Shown: piece after piece, positions 6,437 through 6,621 of the stretch
How the letters are laid out: every line of letters starts with the position of its first letter
Numbering within the stretch: position 1 is the first letter of the stretch
Source: an uncultured Kineosporia sp.
Lineage (GTDB): Bacteria > Actinomycetota > Actinomycetes > Actinomycetales > Kineosporiaceae
Direction: 5' to 3'
Length of the DNA stretch: 6,621 nucleotides
Assembly: GCA_937859855.1 (NCBI GenBank)
Contig: CALMAR010000369.1
Span: 789-7,409 of the forward strand
The notes under the pieces: generated by a model
Seen by the model: the letters and a program-made list of their open reading frames with translations, nothing else
The model's database searches: none
What the model was told of the DNA's origin: nothing
Made by a program: the position numbers and the translations under genes

Positions 6437-6621
6437 GTGAGCAGTGGCCAGCAGGCAGGCCAGCCGGGAAACCAGCCGGGTGCCGTTCCGCGCCCGGTTC
6501 CAGCCCAAGCTCCCCGCCAGCAGCCCGCTCCCGGACTGGCGCCCGCGGCCCGGCCCGCCACGCCGTCGATGCCACAGCCAATGACCCAGCCAGTGACCCA
6601 GCCAAGGCCGGTGGCCCAGCC
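6437..6621 (+). CDS. Pro/Gln-rich N-terminus of an unidentified protein, 3' partial (possible pilus-cluster gene)
   Basis: The frame is open from GTG 6437 to the right edge, giving 61 residues and a partial codon. It is supported by a strong ribosome-binding site and its position 145 bases after pilB on the same strand. The visible part is low-complexity and rich in Pro, Gln, Ala and Gly, begins SSGQQAGQ, and has no signal peptide, membrane segment or catalytic motif. It ends in a tetrapeptide repeat of the form Met/Val-x-Gln-Pro, with 12-bp units at 6569, 6581 and 6593. Such a stretch is probably a disordered cytoplasmic tail before a folded domain. By context a PilT-like retraction ATPase or another pilus component is possible, but nothing in the sequence shows which, so no symbol is given. 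Confidence 0.7.
   Translation, partial: MSSGQQAGQPGNQPGAVPRPVPAQAPRQQPAPGLAPAARPATPSMPQPMTQPVTQPRPVAQ
6569..6604 (+). repeat. Three 12-bp tandem units in the last gene
   Basis: Units ATGCCACAGCCA, ATGACCCAGCCA and GTGACCCAGCCA follow each other in frame and encode MPQP, MTQP and VTQP. After a six-base interruption a fourth related unit (GTGGCCCAGCC) runs off the right edge, so the array may continue. Confidence 0.7.

Overview
The window looks like the chromosome of a high-GC actinobacterium. GC is high with a strong G/C preference at third codon positions, GTG starts are common, and the gene order alaS-ruvX-mltG-aroE is typical of Actinomycetota. The protein sequences resemble those of Propionibacteriales, but that placement is from memory of the families, not from a search. 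All genes are on the + strand, and no gap between genes exceeds about 200 bases. I see no rRNA, tRNA, CRISPR array, insertion sequence or phage gene.

Layout: (1) 1-1799, the 3' two thirds of an alanyl-tRNA synthetase-like gene whose N-terminal catalytic part lies off the left edge. (2) 1814-2329, ruvX (yqgF), a 16S rRNA-processing RNase H-fold nuclease. (3) about 2322-3470, mltG, a membrane-anchored endolytic murein transglycosylase that overlaps the end of ruvX. (4) 3523-4419, aroE, shikimate dehydrogenase, with a five-copy 9-bp tandem repeat directly after its start codon. (5) 4420-4623, a junction holding several inverted repeats. (6) 4624-6291 (or from 4522), a PilB/GspE-type assembly ATPase with an N-terminal MshEN-like domain. 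(7) 6292-6436, a short leader. (8) 6437 to the right edge, the start of a gene with a Pro/Gln-rich N-terminus, perhaps the next pilus gene.

alaS, ruvX and mltG are closely packed and probably co-transcribed, with aroE 52 bases further on. They serve translation, ribosome maturation, peptidoglycan synthesis and aromatic amino acid synthesis. After aroE and the inverted-repeat region the content changes to type IV pilus or type II secretion-like machinery.

The most unusual observation is in the AlaS-like protein. Class II motif 3 and the complete editing and C-terminal domains are well preserved. The tRNA-recognition part of the aminoacylation module is not: the near-universal PSNEGRGYVLRR segment has eroded, and about 60 or more residues including the LYDTYGFPxDLT motif are gone. 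These two segments carry the residues known in E. coli AlaRS (Asn303 and Asp400) to read the G3:U70 identity pair of tRNA-Ala. A standard AlaRS would not be expected to tolerate this, so the gene may be an AlaRS with altered tRNA recognition, or a former AlaRS now acting mainly in editing, with a second alaS elsewhere in the genome.
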